A stretch of 64,000 nucleotides of DNA, from positions 62,001 through 126,000 of the forward strand of contig NZ_ATXG01000002.1 of the NCBI RefSeq assembly GCF_000421565.1. Direction: 5' to 3'. The translations under genes were made by a program, and so were the position numbers. The stretch is from Agromyces subbeticus DSM 16689 (lineage in GTDB: Bacteria > Actinomycetota > Actinomycetes > Actinomycetales > Microbacteriaceae). Under the pieces are notes generated by a model. That model made no database searches and had not been told where the DNA came from. It was given only the letters and a program-made list of their open reading frames with translations. Of the stretch, positions 36,723 to 44,528 are shown piece after piece. How positions within the stretch are numbered: the first letter of the stretch is position 1; every line of letters starts with the position of its first letter.

Positions 36723-37226
36723 GTGGCACACGAGGGGTTCATCGTTCCGCCTCCCGGGTTGATCCCCGACACGGTCGAGGCCGCGCCGCCGCGCGCGCGC
36801 GAAGTGCCGCCGGCGACATTCCCGGTCTTCTCGGCCGTGACCGGTCCTGCGGCTCCGCCTGCGCCGGTGGCGCCCGTCTCCGAGGCGACGGCGCACGGCC
36901 CGTGGGTGCTCACGCTCGCCGATGGTCAGCGGTTCCAGGTCGGCGGCTCGCTCGTGCTCGGCCGCGATCCGTCGGCGGTTCCCGCGCGCCCGCATGCCGC
37001 ACTCGTGCCGGTCGTCGACCCTGCCAAGTCCGTCTCCAAGACGCACGCGGTCATCGATCTCGAGGGTGCAGAGCTCTCGGTCACCGACTTGCATTCGACC
37101 AACGGCGTGCTCGTGACCGGCCGGCAGAGCGGCGCACGCGATCTCGCGGCGGGCGAGCGGGTCGTGCTGCAACCGGGCGATCGCATCGAGTTGGGATCGT
37201 TCGTCGTGTCCGTCGAACGCTTGTGA
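36723..37226 (+). CDS. Small FHA-domain protein
   Basis: A 167-residue cytosolic protein. The first 55 residues are Pro/Ala-rich and probably disordered; the rest is a canonical FHA domain with LVLGRDPSAVP, the phosphothreonine-binding KSVSKTHAVIDLEG and DLHSTNGVLV. It is the third FHA protein of the locus and probably reads out phosphorylation by the kinase at 18721. It starts at GTG 36723, placed by its -10 element, 42 bp after the transglutaminase-fold gene. The next gene, leuC, is functionally unrelated and has its own leader. Confidence 0.9.
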   Translation: MAHEGFIVPPPGLIPDTVEAAPPRAREVPPATFPVFSAVTGPAAPPAPVAPVSEATAHGPWVLTLADGQRFQVGGSLVLGRDPSAVPARPHAALVPVVDPAKSVSKTHAVIDLEGAELSVTDLHSTNGVLVTGRQSGARDLAAGERVVLQPGDRIELGSFVVSVERL

Positions 37227-37265
37227 CGTGACGACGCGTTGGCCGCTCCTCCATTTCCGAGGTGT

Positions 37266-37271
37266 TAGCCT
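37266..37271 (+). promoter_or_regulatory. -10 element (TAGCCT) of the leuC leader transcript
   Basis: TAGCCT ends 6 nt before the GTG of the leader peptide at 37278. Confidence 0.55.
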
Positions 37272-37277
37272 GAAGTG

Positions 37278-37331
37278 GTGCGCGCACGACGACGTCTTCT
37301 CCTTCGGTGCCGCGGCGGGGCTTCGTTCTGA
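37278..37331 (+). CDS. Putative leucine-rich leader peptide upstream of leuC
   Basis: GTG 37278 opens a 17-codon frame, MRARRRLLLRCRGGASF, ending at TGA 37329-37331. Three consecutive Leu codons (CTT CTC CTT, 37296-37304) lie just before a strong hairpin whose loop holds the stop codon. The -10 element ends 6 nt before the GTG, so the peptide would be translated from a leaderless mRNA. Leader peptides with Leu runs are known to control leu operons by ribosome stalling in actinobacteria and enterobacteria. It is too short to judge by codon statistics. Confidence 0.65.
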   Translation: MRARRRLLLRCRGGASF

Positions 37332-37348
37332 GGCCTTCCCCGCCGCGG
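37310..37348 (+). promoter_or_regulatory. Candidate attenuator hairpin of leuCD
   Basis: Arms CCGCGGCGGGG (37310-37320) and CCCCGCCGCGG (37338-37348) pair perfectly over 11 bp with a 17-nt loop containing the leader stop codon. An outer stem CGACGACG (37287-37294) with CGTCGTCG (37353-37360) encloses the Leu codons. There is no U-run, so termination may be Rho-dependent, or control may act on translation. Confidence 0.6.
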
Positions 37349-37391
37349 AGTCCGTCGTCGGCTGACCCCCGGAACTGAGGAAGACGAACGC

Positions 37392-38852
37392 ATGAACGCA
37401 GCATCGACGAACACCGTCGAGACGATCGAACACCCGCGAACCCTGGCCGAGAAGGTCTGGAACGCCCATCTTGTGGCCGAGGGCGAAGACGGCACACCTG
37501 ACCTCATCTACATCGACCTGCACCTCGTGCACGAGGTCACGAGCCCGCAGGCCTTCGACGGGCTGCGGCTCGCCGGCCGCCCGGTGCGCCGCCCCGATCT
37601 CACGATCGCGACCGAAGACCACAACACGCCGACGCTCGACATCGACAAGCCGATCGCCGACCTCACGAGCCGCACGCAGATCGAGACGCTGCGTCGCAAT
37701 GCGGCCGAGTTCGGCATCCGCCTGCACTCGCTCGGCGACAAGGAGCAGGGCATCGTCCACGTGGTGGGCCCGCAGCTCGGGCTGACCCAGCCGGGCATCA
37801 CGGTGGTCTGCGGCGACTCGCACACCTCGACGCACGGCGCGTTCGGCGCGATGGCGTTCGGCATCGGCACGAGCGAGGTCGAGCACGTGCTCGCCACGCA
37901 GACCCTGCCGCTGAAGGCGTTCAAGACGATGGCCATCAACGTCGAGGGTGCGTTGCGGCCCGGCGTCACCGCGAAGGACATCATCCTCGCGGTGATCGCG
38001 AAGATCGGCACCGGTGGCGGCCAGGGCTACGTGCTCGAGTACCGCGGCAGTGCGATTCGCGCGCTGTCGATGGACGGCCGCATGACGATCTGCAACATGT
38101 CGATCGAGGCAGGTGCTCGAGCGGGCATGGTGGCTCCGGATGCCACGACCTATGCGTATCTCAAGGGCCGCGCGCATGCGCCGGCCGGTGCCGACTGGGA
38201 TGCCGCGGTCGAGTACTGGGAGACCCTCGCGACCGACGAGGGCGCGCAGTTCGACGCCGAGGTCTTCATCGACGCCGACACGCTCGAGCCGTTCGTCACC
38301 TGGGGCACGAACCCGGGTCAGGGCGTCTCGCTCTCCGAGACGGTGCCCGATCCGGCGACGATCGCCGACCAGCACGAGCGAGCCGCCGCCGAGCGCGCGC
38401 TCGAGTACATGGCGCTCGAACCGGGCACGCCCCTCAAAGACGTCAAGGTCGACGCCGTCTTCATGGGATCGTGCACCAACAGCCGCATCGAAGACCTTCG
38501 CGCGTTCGCCTCGATCGTCAAGGGCAAGCGGAAGGCCGACGGCGTGCGGGTCATGGTCGTGCCGGGCTCGGCTCGCGTGCGGCTCGAGGCCGAGGCCGAG
38601 GGCCTCGACAAGGTCTTCACCGACTTCGGCGCCGAGTGGCGTTTCGCCGGCTGCTCGATGTGTCTCGGCATGAACCCCGACCAGCTCGCGCCCGGCGAGC
38701 GGTGCGCCTCGACCTCCAACCGCAACTTCGAGGGCCGGCAGGGCAAGGGCGGTCGCACGCACCTCGTCTCGCCCCTCGTCGCCGCTGCCACCGCGATTCG
38801 CGGAACGCTCTCGAGTCCCTGGGATCTGCAGACCGAAGGAGAGGTGCACTGA
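37392..38852 (+). CDS. leuC: 3-isopropylmalate dehydratase large subunit
   Basis: The Fe-S subunit of isopropylmalate isomerase, converting 2-isopropylmalate to 3-isopropylmalate; an aconitase relative of 486 residues. The [4Fe-4S] ligands are visible as Cys361 ([12 protein letters not shown]) and Cys421 and Cys424 ([10 protein letters not shown]). N-terminal EDHNTPT and [12 protein letters not shown] are further signatures. ATG 37392 follows GAGGAAGA. It ends 2 bp before leuD, the small subunit, so the two are made together. The Leu-codon leader peptide upstream suggests leucine-responsive attenuation. Confidence 0.97.
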   Translation: MNAASTNTVETIEHPRTLAEKVWNAHLVAEGEDGTPDLIYIDLHLVHEVTSPQAFDGLRLAGRPVRRPDLTIATEDHNTPTLDIDKPIADLTSRTQIETLRRNAAEFGIRLHSLGDKEQGIVHVVGPQLGLTQPGITVVCGDSHTSTHGAFGAMAFGIGTSEVEHVLATQTLPLKAFKTMAINVEGALRPGVTAKDIILAVIAKIGTGGGQGYVLEYRGSAIRALSMDGRMTICNMSIEAGARAGMVAPDATTYAYLKGRAHAPAGADWDAAVEYWETLATDEGAQFDAEVFIDADTLEPFVTWGTNPGQGVSLSETVPDPATIADQHERAAAERALEYMALEPGTPLKDVKVDAVFMGSCTNSRIEDLRAFASIVKGKRKADGVRVMVVPGSARVRLEAEAEGLDKVFTDFGAEWRFAGCSMCLGMNPDQLAPGERCASTSNRNFEGRQGKGGRTHLVSPLVAAATAIRGTLSSPWDLQTEGEVH

Positions 38853-38854
38853 CC

Positions 38855-39475
38855 ATGGAGAAGATCACCACCGTCACGGGCACCGCGGCGCCGCTGCGCC
38901 GGTCGAACGTCGACACCGACCAGATCATCCCCGCCGTGTTCCTGAAGCGCGTGACGAAGACCGGGTTCGACGACGCGCTGTTCTACGCTTGGCGCCAAGA
39001 CCCCGAGTTCGTGCTGAACCGGCCCGAGTACCAGGGCGCGAAGGTGCTCATCGCCGGGCCCGACTTCGGCACCGGCTCGAGCCGTGAGCACGCTGTGTGG
39101 GCGCTGCGCGACTTCGGCTTCGACGTCGTGATCAGCTCGCGGTTCGGAGACATCTTCCGCGGCAACTCGGGCAAGCAGGGCCTCGTCGCAGCTCAGGTCG
39201 CGTACGAAGACGTCGAACGGCTCTGGGCGGTTGTCGAGGCCGAGCCGGGAATAGCGGTGACGGTCGATCTCGTTGAGCGAACTGTGACCGTAGGGTCGCT
39301 CAGAGTGCCGTTCGACATCGACGACTACACTCGGTGGAGGCTTCTCGAGGGACTCGACGACATCGGGCTCACCCTCAGAGACGAAGCCGCCATCACCGAG
39401 TTCGAGTCTCATCGAGAAGCGTGGCGGCCGACAACGCTCCCCATCCGGGAGCCGGCGGAATCAGGGAGTCTGTGA
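38855..39475 (+). CDS. leuD: 3-isopropylmalate dehydratase small subunit
   Basis: A 206-residue small subunit that closes the active site of LeuC. Signatures: [16 protein letters not shown] near the N terminus, [17 protein letters not shown] with the conserved Ser-Arg loop, and [19 protein letters not shown] 38855 is 2 bp after the leuC stop and follows AAGGAGAG. Its TGA overlaps the murA GTG by 4 nt, coupling leucine synthesis genes to a cell-wall gene, an arrangement also seen in related actinobacteria. Confidence 0.97.
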   Translation: MEKITTVTGTAAPLRRSNVDTDQIIPAVFLKRVTKTGFDDALFYAWRQDPEFVLNRPEYQGAKVLIAGPDFGTGSSREHAVWALRDFGFDVVISSRFGDIFRGNSGKQGLVAAQVAYEDVERLWAVVEAEPGIAVTVDLVERTVTVGSLRVPFDIDDYTRWRLLEGLDDIGLTLRDEAAITEFESHREAWRPTTLPIREPAESGSL

Positions 39476-40839
39476 ACACACTCGGGCAGGATGCCAAGAA
39501 CCATGGAACGGCAGTCGGATTGAACGTCGACAAGATCACGATCAACGGCGGCAAGCCGCTCCGTGGCCGCATCGAGCTGAAGGGCGCGAAGAACCTCGTC
39601 ACCAAGGCGATGGTCGCGGCCATCCTCGGCGACACCCCGAGCGTGCTGAAAGACGTGCCGAACATCAGTGACGTCCGCATCGTGCGCGGGCTGCTCGAGG
39701 TGCACGGCGTGAGCGTCACGCAGGGCATCGAGGGCGAGTTGATCCTCGACCCGTCGGCGGTCGAGACGGCGCACATGGCCGACATCGACGCGCATGCCGG
39801 TTCGAGCCGCATCCCGATCCTGTTCTGCGGGCCGTTGCTGCACCGCCTCGGCGAGGCGTTCATCCCCGACCTCGGCGGTTGCCGCATCGGCGATCGCCCC
39901 ATCGACTACCACCTCGAGGTGCTGCGCAACTTCGGCGCCATCGTCGAGAAGCTGCCGAGCGGCATCCGCATGTCCGCACCCGGCGGGCTGCACGGCGCCA
40001 AGGTGTCGCTGCCCTACCCGAGCGTCGGCGCCACCGAGCAGGTGCTGCTGACCGCGGTGCTCGCCGACGGCATCACCGAGCTCTCGGGCGCGGCGATCGA
40101 GCCCGAGATCATGGATCTCATCAACATCCTGCAGAAGATGGGTGCGATCATCACGGTCGACACCGATCGGGTCATCCGCATCGAGGGTGTCGAGAAGCTC
40201 GACGGCTACACGCATCGTGCCCTCTTCGACCGCAACGAGGCCGCGAGCTGGGCTGCAGCGGCCCTCGCCACCGACGGCGACATCTTCGTCGGCGGTGCCC
40301 GCCAGGCCGAGATGCTCACGTTCCTGAACGTGTTCCGCAAGGTCGGCGGCGACTTCGAGATCCAGGAAGACGGCATCCGCTTCTTCCACCCGGGCGGAGA
40401 GCTTTCGCCGGTGATCATCGAGACCGACGTGCACCCCGGCTTCATGACCGACTGGCAGCAGCCGCTCGTGGTGGCCCTCGCGAAGGCCAAGGGCGTTTCG
40501 ATCGTGCACGAGACGGTCTACGAGCAGCGCTTCGGATTCGTCGACGCGCTCGTCGAGATGGGTGCCTCGATCGAGGTGCACAAGGAATGCCTGGGTTCTG
40601 CGCCGTGCCGCTTCGGACAGCGCAACTTCAAGCACTCGGCCGTCATCTCCGGGCCGACGAAGCTCACGGGCGCCGACATCGAGGTGCCCGACCTGCGCGG
40701 CGGCTTCAGCCACCTCATCGCGGCGCTCACCGCCGAAGGCCGATCCACTGTCTCGAACGTCGGAATCATCGCGCGCGGCTACGAGGACTTCATCACGAAG
40801 CTCGAGCTGCTCGGGGCGGATTTCGAACTCGAAGGATAA
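39472..40839 (+). CDS. murA: UDP-N-acetylglucosamine 1-carboxyvinyltransferase
   Basis: Transfers enolpyruvate from PEP to UDP-GlcNAc, the first committed step of peptidoglycan synthesis. The 455-residue protein shows the EPT fold with two inverse alpha/beta domains. The Lys-Asn pair is in [12 protein letters not shown], and the fosfomycin-reactive Cys is kept in [15 protein letters not shown] (the mycobacterial enzyme has Asp there). GTG 39472 overlaps the leuD stop by 4 nt and follows CAGGGAG; the frame extends upstream but only as antisense/alternate-frame leuD sequence. The stop codon TAA is part of the plsC -10 element. Confidence 0.95.
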   Translation: MNTLGQDAKNHGTAVGLNVDKITINGGKPLRGRIELKGAKNLVTKAMVAAILGDTPSVLKDVPNISDVRIVRGLLEVHGVSVTQGIEGELILDPSAVETAHMADIDAHAGSSRIPILFCGPLLHRLGEAFIPDLGGCRIGDRPIDYHLEVLRNFGAIVEKLPSGIRMSAPGGLHGAKVSLPYPSVGATEQVLLTAVLADGITELSGAAIEPEIMDLINILQKMGAIITVDTDRVIRIEGVEKLDGYTHRALFDRNEAASWAAAALATDGDIFVGGARQAEMLTFLNVFRKVGGDFEIQEDGIRFFHPGGELSPVIIETDVHPGFMTDWQQPLVVALAKAKGVSIVHETVYEQRFGFVDALVEMGASIEVHKECLGSAPCRFGQRNFKHSAVISGPTKLTGADIEVPDLRGGFSHLIAALTAEGRSTVSNVGIIARGYEDFITKLELLGADFELEG

Positions 40840-40840
40840 T
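40835..40840 (+). promoter_or_regulatory. -10 element (GATAAT), leaderless start of plsC-like gene
   Basis: GATAAT overlaps the murA stop codon and ends 6 nt before GTG 40847. Confidence 0.45.
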
Positions 40841-40846
40841 GGGGGA

Positions 40847-41623
40847 GTGCCACACGACGACCCGTCTTCGAACTCCCCGGCGAGGGTACGTTCGGAGACC
40901 CGCCGCCCCTCGTTCTTCTGGCTCCTCGCCGCGATCGCCCTGCCACCGCTCGCCGTCGCGGCCCGCTTCCGGTTCCACCACCGCGAGCGGATGCAGCAGT
41001 CGGGCGCGTTCGTGCTCGCGCCCAACCACTTCAGCGAGATCGACCCACTCGTGATGGGTGCGGCGGCATGGAAGCTGGGCCGCGCGCCCCGGTTCCTCGC
41101 CAAGGCGTCGCTGTTCAAGAATCCGGTGCTCGGTTGGCTCCTGCGCACGTCGGGGCAGATCCCCGTCGAGCGGGCCGGCAGTCGCAGCCATGCAGCGCTC
41201 AGGGCGGCCGAAGAGCTCGTCGAGAAGGGCCGCATGGTCGTCGTCTACCCCGAGGGATCGCTGACCCGCGACCCCGATCTCTGGCCGATGCGGGGCAAGA
41301 CCGGTGCCGTGCGCATCGCGCTCGAACGCGACATCCCGATCATTCCGGCGGCCCACTGGGGCACGCAGACCCTGATGCCCCGGTACGGCAAGAAGATCAG
41401 CGTGTTCCCGCGCAACACGATCGACGTGATCATCGGCGAACCGCTCGACCTCAGCGCGTATCGAGGCAAGCCGCTCGACCAGCGAACGCTCCTCGCCGCC
41501 ACCGACGAGCTCATGGCCGCCATCGCCGAGTTGCTCGCCGAGTTGCGGGGCGAACCGGCTCCGGCCGCGCGCTGGAATCCGGCCGCACATGGCCAGAAGG
41601 AGACCGGTCGCCTTGAAGACTAG
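40847..41623 (+). CDS. 1-acyl-sn-glycerol-3-phosphate acyltransferase (PlsC family)
   Basis: A 258-residue membrane-associated acyltransferase. The N terminus has a hydrophobic segment (FFWLLAAIALPPLAVAA), followed by the catalytic NHFSEID (HX4D box), the FxxR-like RFLAKASLF, and the substrate-binding YPEGSLTRD. It would make phosphatidic acid from lysophosphatidic acid or acylate a related lipid. It lies between murA and gpsA, the latter making glycerol-3-phosphate, consistent with phospholipid synthesis. The start is GTG 40847, set by the -10 element overlapping the murA stop. The gpsA start codon lies within its last codons. Confidence 0.9.
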   Translation: MPHDDPSSNSPARVRSETRRPSFFWLLAAIALPPLAVAARFRFHHRERMQQSGAFVLAPNHFSEIDPLVMGAAAWKLGRAPRFLAKASLFKNPVLGWLLRTSGQIPVERAGSRSHAALRAAEELVEKGRMVVVYPEGSLTRDPDLWPMRGKTGAVRIALERDIPIIPAAHWGTQTLMPRYGKKISVFPRNTIDVIIGEPLDLSAYRGKPLDQRTLLAATDELMAAIAELLAELRGEPAPAARWNPAAHGQKETGRLED

Positions 41624-42752
41624 AACTCCGTCGCGAAAGGTCGCCGGCAAGCGCGTCGCCGTGCTCGGCGCCGGCAGCTGGGGCACCACGTTCGCGAAGA
41701 TCCTCGCCGACGGCGGGGCCGATGTCGTGCTCTGGGCCCGGCGCCCGGAGCTCGCCCGTGAGATCCAAGAGGGCAAGCGCAACAGCGACTACCTGCCGGG
41801 CGTGAACCTGCCGCTCGGCCTCCGGGCCACGAGCCGCCTCGATCTCGCCCTTGCGGGTGCAGAGCAGGTCTACGTGTCGGTGCCGAGTCAGTCGCTGCGC
41901 GAGAACCTCGTCGCGATGGCTCCGCATCTGCACGCCGAAGCCACGGTCGTGTCGCTCATGAAGGGCGTCGAAAAGTCGACCGGCAAGCGCATGAGCGAGG
42001 TCATCGCCGAGGTGCTGCGCATCGACCCCGCGCAGATCGCGGTGATCTCGGGGCCGAACCTCGCGCTCGAGATCGCCAAAGAGCAGCCCACGGCCGCCGT
42101 CGTGTCGTCGACGAGCCTCGAGACGGCGCAGGCCGTGGCATCCGTCGCCCGCAACCGCTACTTCCGCTCGTTCGTGAACACCGACGTCATCGGCACCGAG
42201 TTCGGCGGCGTGCTGAAGAACCTCATCGCCGTCGCGATCGGCATCGTCGACGGCGTGGGCTACGGCGAGAACACGAAGGCCTCGATCATCACGCGCGGCC
42301 TCGTCGAGATGACCGACTTCGCGGTCGCCTACGGAGCGCACCCCGAGACCCTCGCCGGCCTCGCTGGGCTCGGCGACCTCATCGCGACGAGCCAGTCGCC
42401 GCTCTCGCGCAACAACACGGCCGGCCGGCTGCTCGGCCAGGGCTACCACCTGAACGACGTCGTCAATCAGATGCAGCAGACCACAGAGGGGCTCGCCTCG
42501 GTCGGGCCGGTCCTCGAACTGGCGCGAGCGATGGGCGTCGACATGCCCATCGTCGAACAGGTGCGGCAGGTGCTCGCGGGCACCCTCGACCCGAAGGACA
42601 TCGCGCCGCACCTCACGACCGACGACGAGCCGCAGGGCGAAAGGACGATCGATGGACAAGCTCAGAGTGGTTCTGCTATTCGGAGGGCGTTCCAGCGAGC
42701 ATTCGATCAGCTGCGCAACGGCGGGCGGAGTGCTGCGGGCGATCGACCGTAG
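41613..42752 (+). CDS. gpsA: NAD(P)H-dependent glycerol-3-phosphate dehydrogenase
   Basis: Reduces dihydroxyacetone phosphate to sn-glycerol-3-phosphate for phospholipids. The Rossmann motif AVLGAGSWGTTFAKILADGG is at the N terminus; SLMKGVEKSTGKRMSE and the catalytic-lysine region EFGGVLKNLIAVAIG are clear. The start is taken as TTG 41613, after AGAAGGAGA; an ATG at 41589 would add eight residues but lacks a ribosome-binding site. The core ends near residue 340, yet the frame continues for about 35 residues, running 101 nt into ddlA in a different frame, an unusually long overlap. Confidence 0.92.
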   Translation: MKTRTPSRKVAGKRVAVLGAGSWGTTFAKILADGGADVVLWARRPELAREIQEGKRNSDYLPGVNLPLGLRATSRLDLALAGAEQVYVSVPSQSLRENLVAMAPHLHAEATVVSLMKGVEKSTGKRMSEVIAEVLRIDPAQIAVISGPNLALEIAKEQPTAAVVSSTSLETAQAVASVARNRYFRSFVNTDVIGTEFGGVLKNLIAVAIGIVDGVGYGENTKASIITRGLVEMTDFAVAYGAHPETLAGLAGLGDLIATSQSPLSRNNTAGRLLGQGYHLNDVVNQMQQTTEGLASVGPVLELARAMGVDMPIVEQVRQVLAGTLDPKDIAPHLTTDDEPQGERTIDGQAQSGSAIRRAFQRAFDQLRNGGRSAAGDRP

Positions 42753-43740
42753 TCGTTACGAGGTGATCCCCGTCGGGATCACCCGCGACGGGGCGCTCGT
42801 GCTCGAGTCCGACGACGCCGATCGCTTCGCCCTCGACCCGGCGCACCTGCCAGAGGTCGTCGACAACGGCAGTCGCGTGCGCTGGCCCGAGAGCGCGTCG
42901 TCACGCGAGCTGAGAGTGACGGATGCTTCTGGCGAACGTTCACTCGGCGACGTCGACGTCGTGTTCCCGATCCTGCACGGCAGGTTCGGCGAAGACGGCA
43001 CCATTCAGGGGCTGCTCGAGCTGATCGGGCTGCCCTATGTCGGCAACGGGGTGCTCGCCTCGTCGATCGGCATGGACAAGCACTTCACGAAGACCGTGCT
43101 CGAGGGCGCGGGCATCGCCGTCGCGCCGTGGGTGACCCTCACTCGAGCGGGGCTCGAGGCGAACCGCGAACTGTGGGAACGGCGCACGAAGGCGCTCGGC
43201 CTGCCCGTGTTCGTGAAGCCGGCGCGCGCCGGCTCCTCGGTGGGCGTCACCAAGGTCGCCGACTGGTCGGAGCTCTACGCCGCGCTCGAGACCGCGTTCG
43301 CCGAAGACGGCACCGTGCTCGTCGAGGCCGCCGTGGTCGGCCGCGAGATCGAGTGCGGCGTGCTCGGTGGCGCCGAGACATCCGTTCGGGTGAGCGTCGC
43401 CGGCGAGGTCGTGGTCACCGGCCGGGAGTTCTACGATTTCGAGGCGAAGTACCTCGATGCGCCGGGTGTCGACCTCATCTGCCCGGCCGAGCTCGGCGAT
43501 GGCGAGCTCTTCGAACTGCAGCGCATCGCCCAGCGCTCGTTCGAGGCGATCGGCGCCGAGGGGCTCGCCAGGGTCGATGTCTTCCTGACCGGCGAGGGCT
43601 TCGTCGTCAACGAGATCAACACGATGCCGGGCTTCACGCCGATCTCGATGTTCCCGACCTGCTGGGTGCAGTCGGGTCTCAGCTATCCCGACCTGATCGC
43701 CGAGCTGATCGATGCGGGGCACGCGCGCGGCAGCCGCTAG
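42652..43740 (+). CDS. ddlA: D-alanine--D-alanine ligase
   Basis: An ATP-grasp enzyme that joins two D-Ala for the peptidoglycan stem peptide; 362 residues, normal length. N-terminal LLFGGRSSEHSISCATAG, the SIGMDKHFTK region, the ATP-grasp PVFVKPARAGSSVGVTKV, and the metal/catalytic end EINTMPGFTPISMFP with a Tyr after it (LSYPDLI) are all typical. ATG 42652 follows GCGAAAGGA by 6 nt, a strong site, and lies 101 nt before gpsA ends. It is the last gene of the leuC-to-ddlA run; the convergent DUF3515 gene ends 32 bp away. Confidence 0.96.
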   Translation: MDKLRVVLLFGGRSSEHSISCATAGGVLRAIDRSRYEVIPVGITRDGALVLESDDADRFALDPAHLPEVVDNGSRVRWPESASSRELRVTDASGERSLGDVDVVFPILHGRFGEDGTIQGLLELIGLPYVGNGVLASSIGMDKHFTKTVLEGAGIAVAPWVTLTRAGLEANRELWERRTKALGLPVFVKPARAGSSVGVTKVADWSELYAALETAFAEDGTVLVEAAVVGREIECGVLGGAETSVRVSVAGEVVVTGREFYDFEAKYLDAPGVDLICPAELGDGELFELQRIAQRSFEAIGAEGLARVDVFLTGEGFVVNEINTMPGFTPISMFPTCWVQSGLSYPDLIAELIDAGHARGSR

Positions 43741-43772
43741 GCGACTCGACGAGTGGCTCTCGGCCGGCGGAG

Positions 43773-44291
43773 TCAGCCGGCGTTCTCGCCGATCGTGGTG
43801 CAGGCGCCATCGGCGGGGATGACCGAGACTGCGTCGGCGAGCTCGGTGATCACCGTCGTGCCCGACACCACGTCGTTGTCGACGAGCACTTCGACGGCCG
43901 GCGTGCGACCGTACGTGGTGAAGAGGTAGTCGGGCGCAGACGACTCGTCGATGACCCAGTCGACCCCGTTCACCGTGACGCAGCGGTCGGTCGTCGGGCC
44001 CGGTGCCTCGGCGCCGCACCGCAGCACGACGGAGGCCGGCGTGCCCCAGGCACCCGTGCCCTGGGCGTTGGTCTCGCGCTGGGCCTGCTCGGCCTCGGTG
44101 TCCTTCGCGAGGGCATCGGGCAGCCGCACGACGACGGCGGCGCACGCGGGATCGCTCGCAGCGTCGGCGGCCTCGACCGGAACCGCTTGGCTGCATGCGG
44201 CGAGCACGAGCACAGATACGGCGGTGACGGTCGAGGCGGCAAGGGCGCGGAGCGCCGGATTGGACCACGCGGGCATCGGTGACTCAGACAT
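43773..44291 (-). CDS. DUF3515 family lipoprotein
   Basis: A 172-residue predicted lipoprotein: hydrophobic signal (TAVSVLVLAAC) with lipobox Cys33, then a small extracytoplasmic domain containing two paired cysteines (VVLRCGAEAP and DRCVTVNG) and the DUF3515 signature NGVDWVIDES. DUF3515 proteins are actinobacterial, function unknown, and are usually encoded beside ddl and thiL, as here. ATG 44291 is chosen because -10 TAGCCT ends 7 nt upstream and the signal peptide then has normal length; an upstream ATG at 44366 would place 25 basic residues before the signal. Confidence 0.88.
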   Translation of the reverse strand: MSESPMPAWSNPALRALAASTVTAVSVLVLAACSQAVPVEAADAASDPACAAVVVRLPDALAKDTEAEQAQRETNAQGTGAWGTPASVVLRCGAEAPGPTTDRCVTVNGVDWVIDESSAPDYLFTTYGRTPAVEVLVDNDVVSGTTVITELADAVSVIPADGACTTIGENAG

Positions 44292-44298
44292 CCTGCTC

Positions 44299-44304
44299 AG
44301 GCTA
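44299..44304 (-). promoter_or_regulatory. -10 element (TAGCCT) of the DUF3515 gene
   Basis: Minus strand TAGCCT, ending 7 nt before ATG 44291. The spacer GAGCAGG could double as a ribosome-binding site. Confidence 0.5.
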
Positions 44305-44528
44305 TCGCGAGCGGCTCGGCGCAAGCTTGCCGCGCAGATCGGTGCCCGACGCCATGTGTGCGCCATCTTCGTCGCGCGCGGGAGGTGCGCTCAGACGGCT
44401 TGAATGTAATGATTGCTTACCAATGCGTTGCGGTGCCGCCTCGTCCACCCACTGATCCGGCACCGCGGCCTCCCCGAGCGCGGTGATCGAGACAGCTCAC
44501 CGTCGAGCAGTCGAGCAATGGAGCGCGA

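Noticed and set aside
36681-37391. A link between the small FHA protein and leucine synthesis
   Set aside because: The two are adjacent only by position: leuC has its own promoter and leader peptide, and the FHA gene has its own -10.
34446-38849. A very long open frame of more than 1400 codons on the minus strand
   Set aside because: It runs antisense to the transglutaminase-fold gene, the FHA gene and leuC, has Arg/His-rich composition and no recognisable domain. High GC content leaves the reverse frame open.
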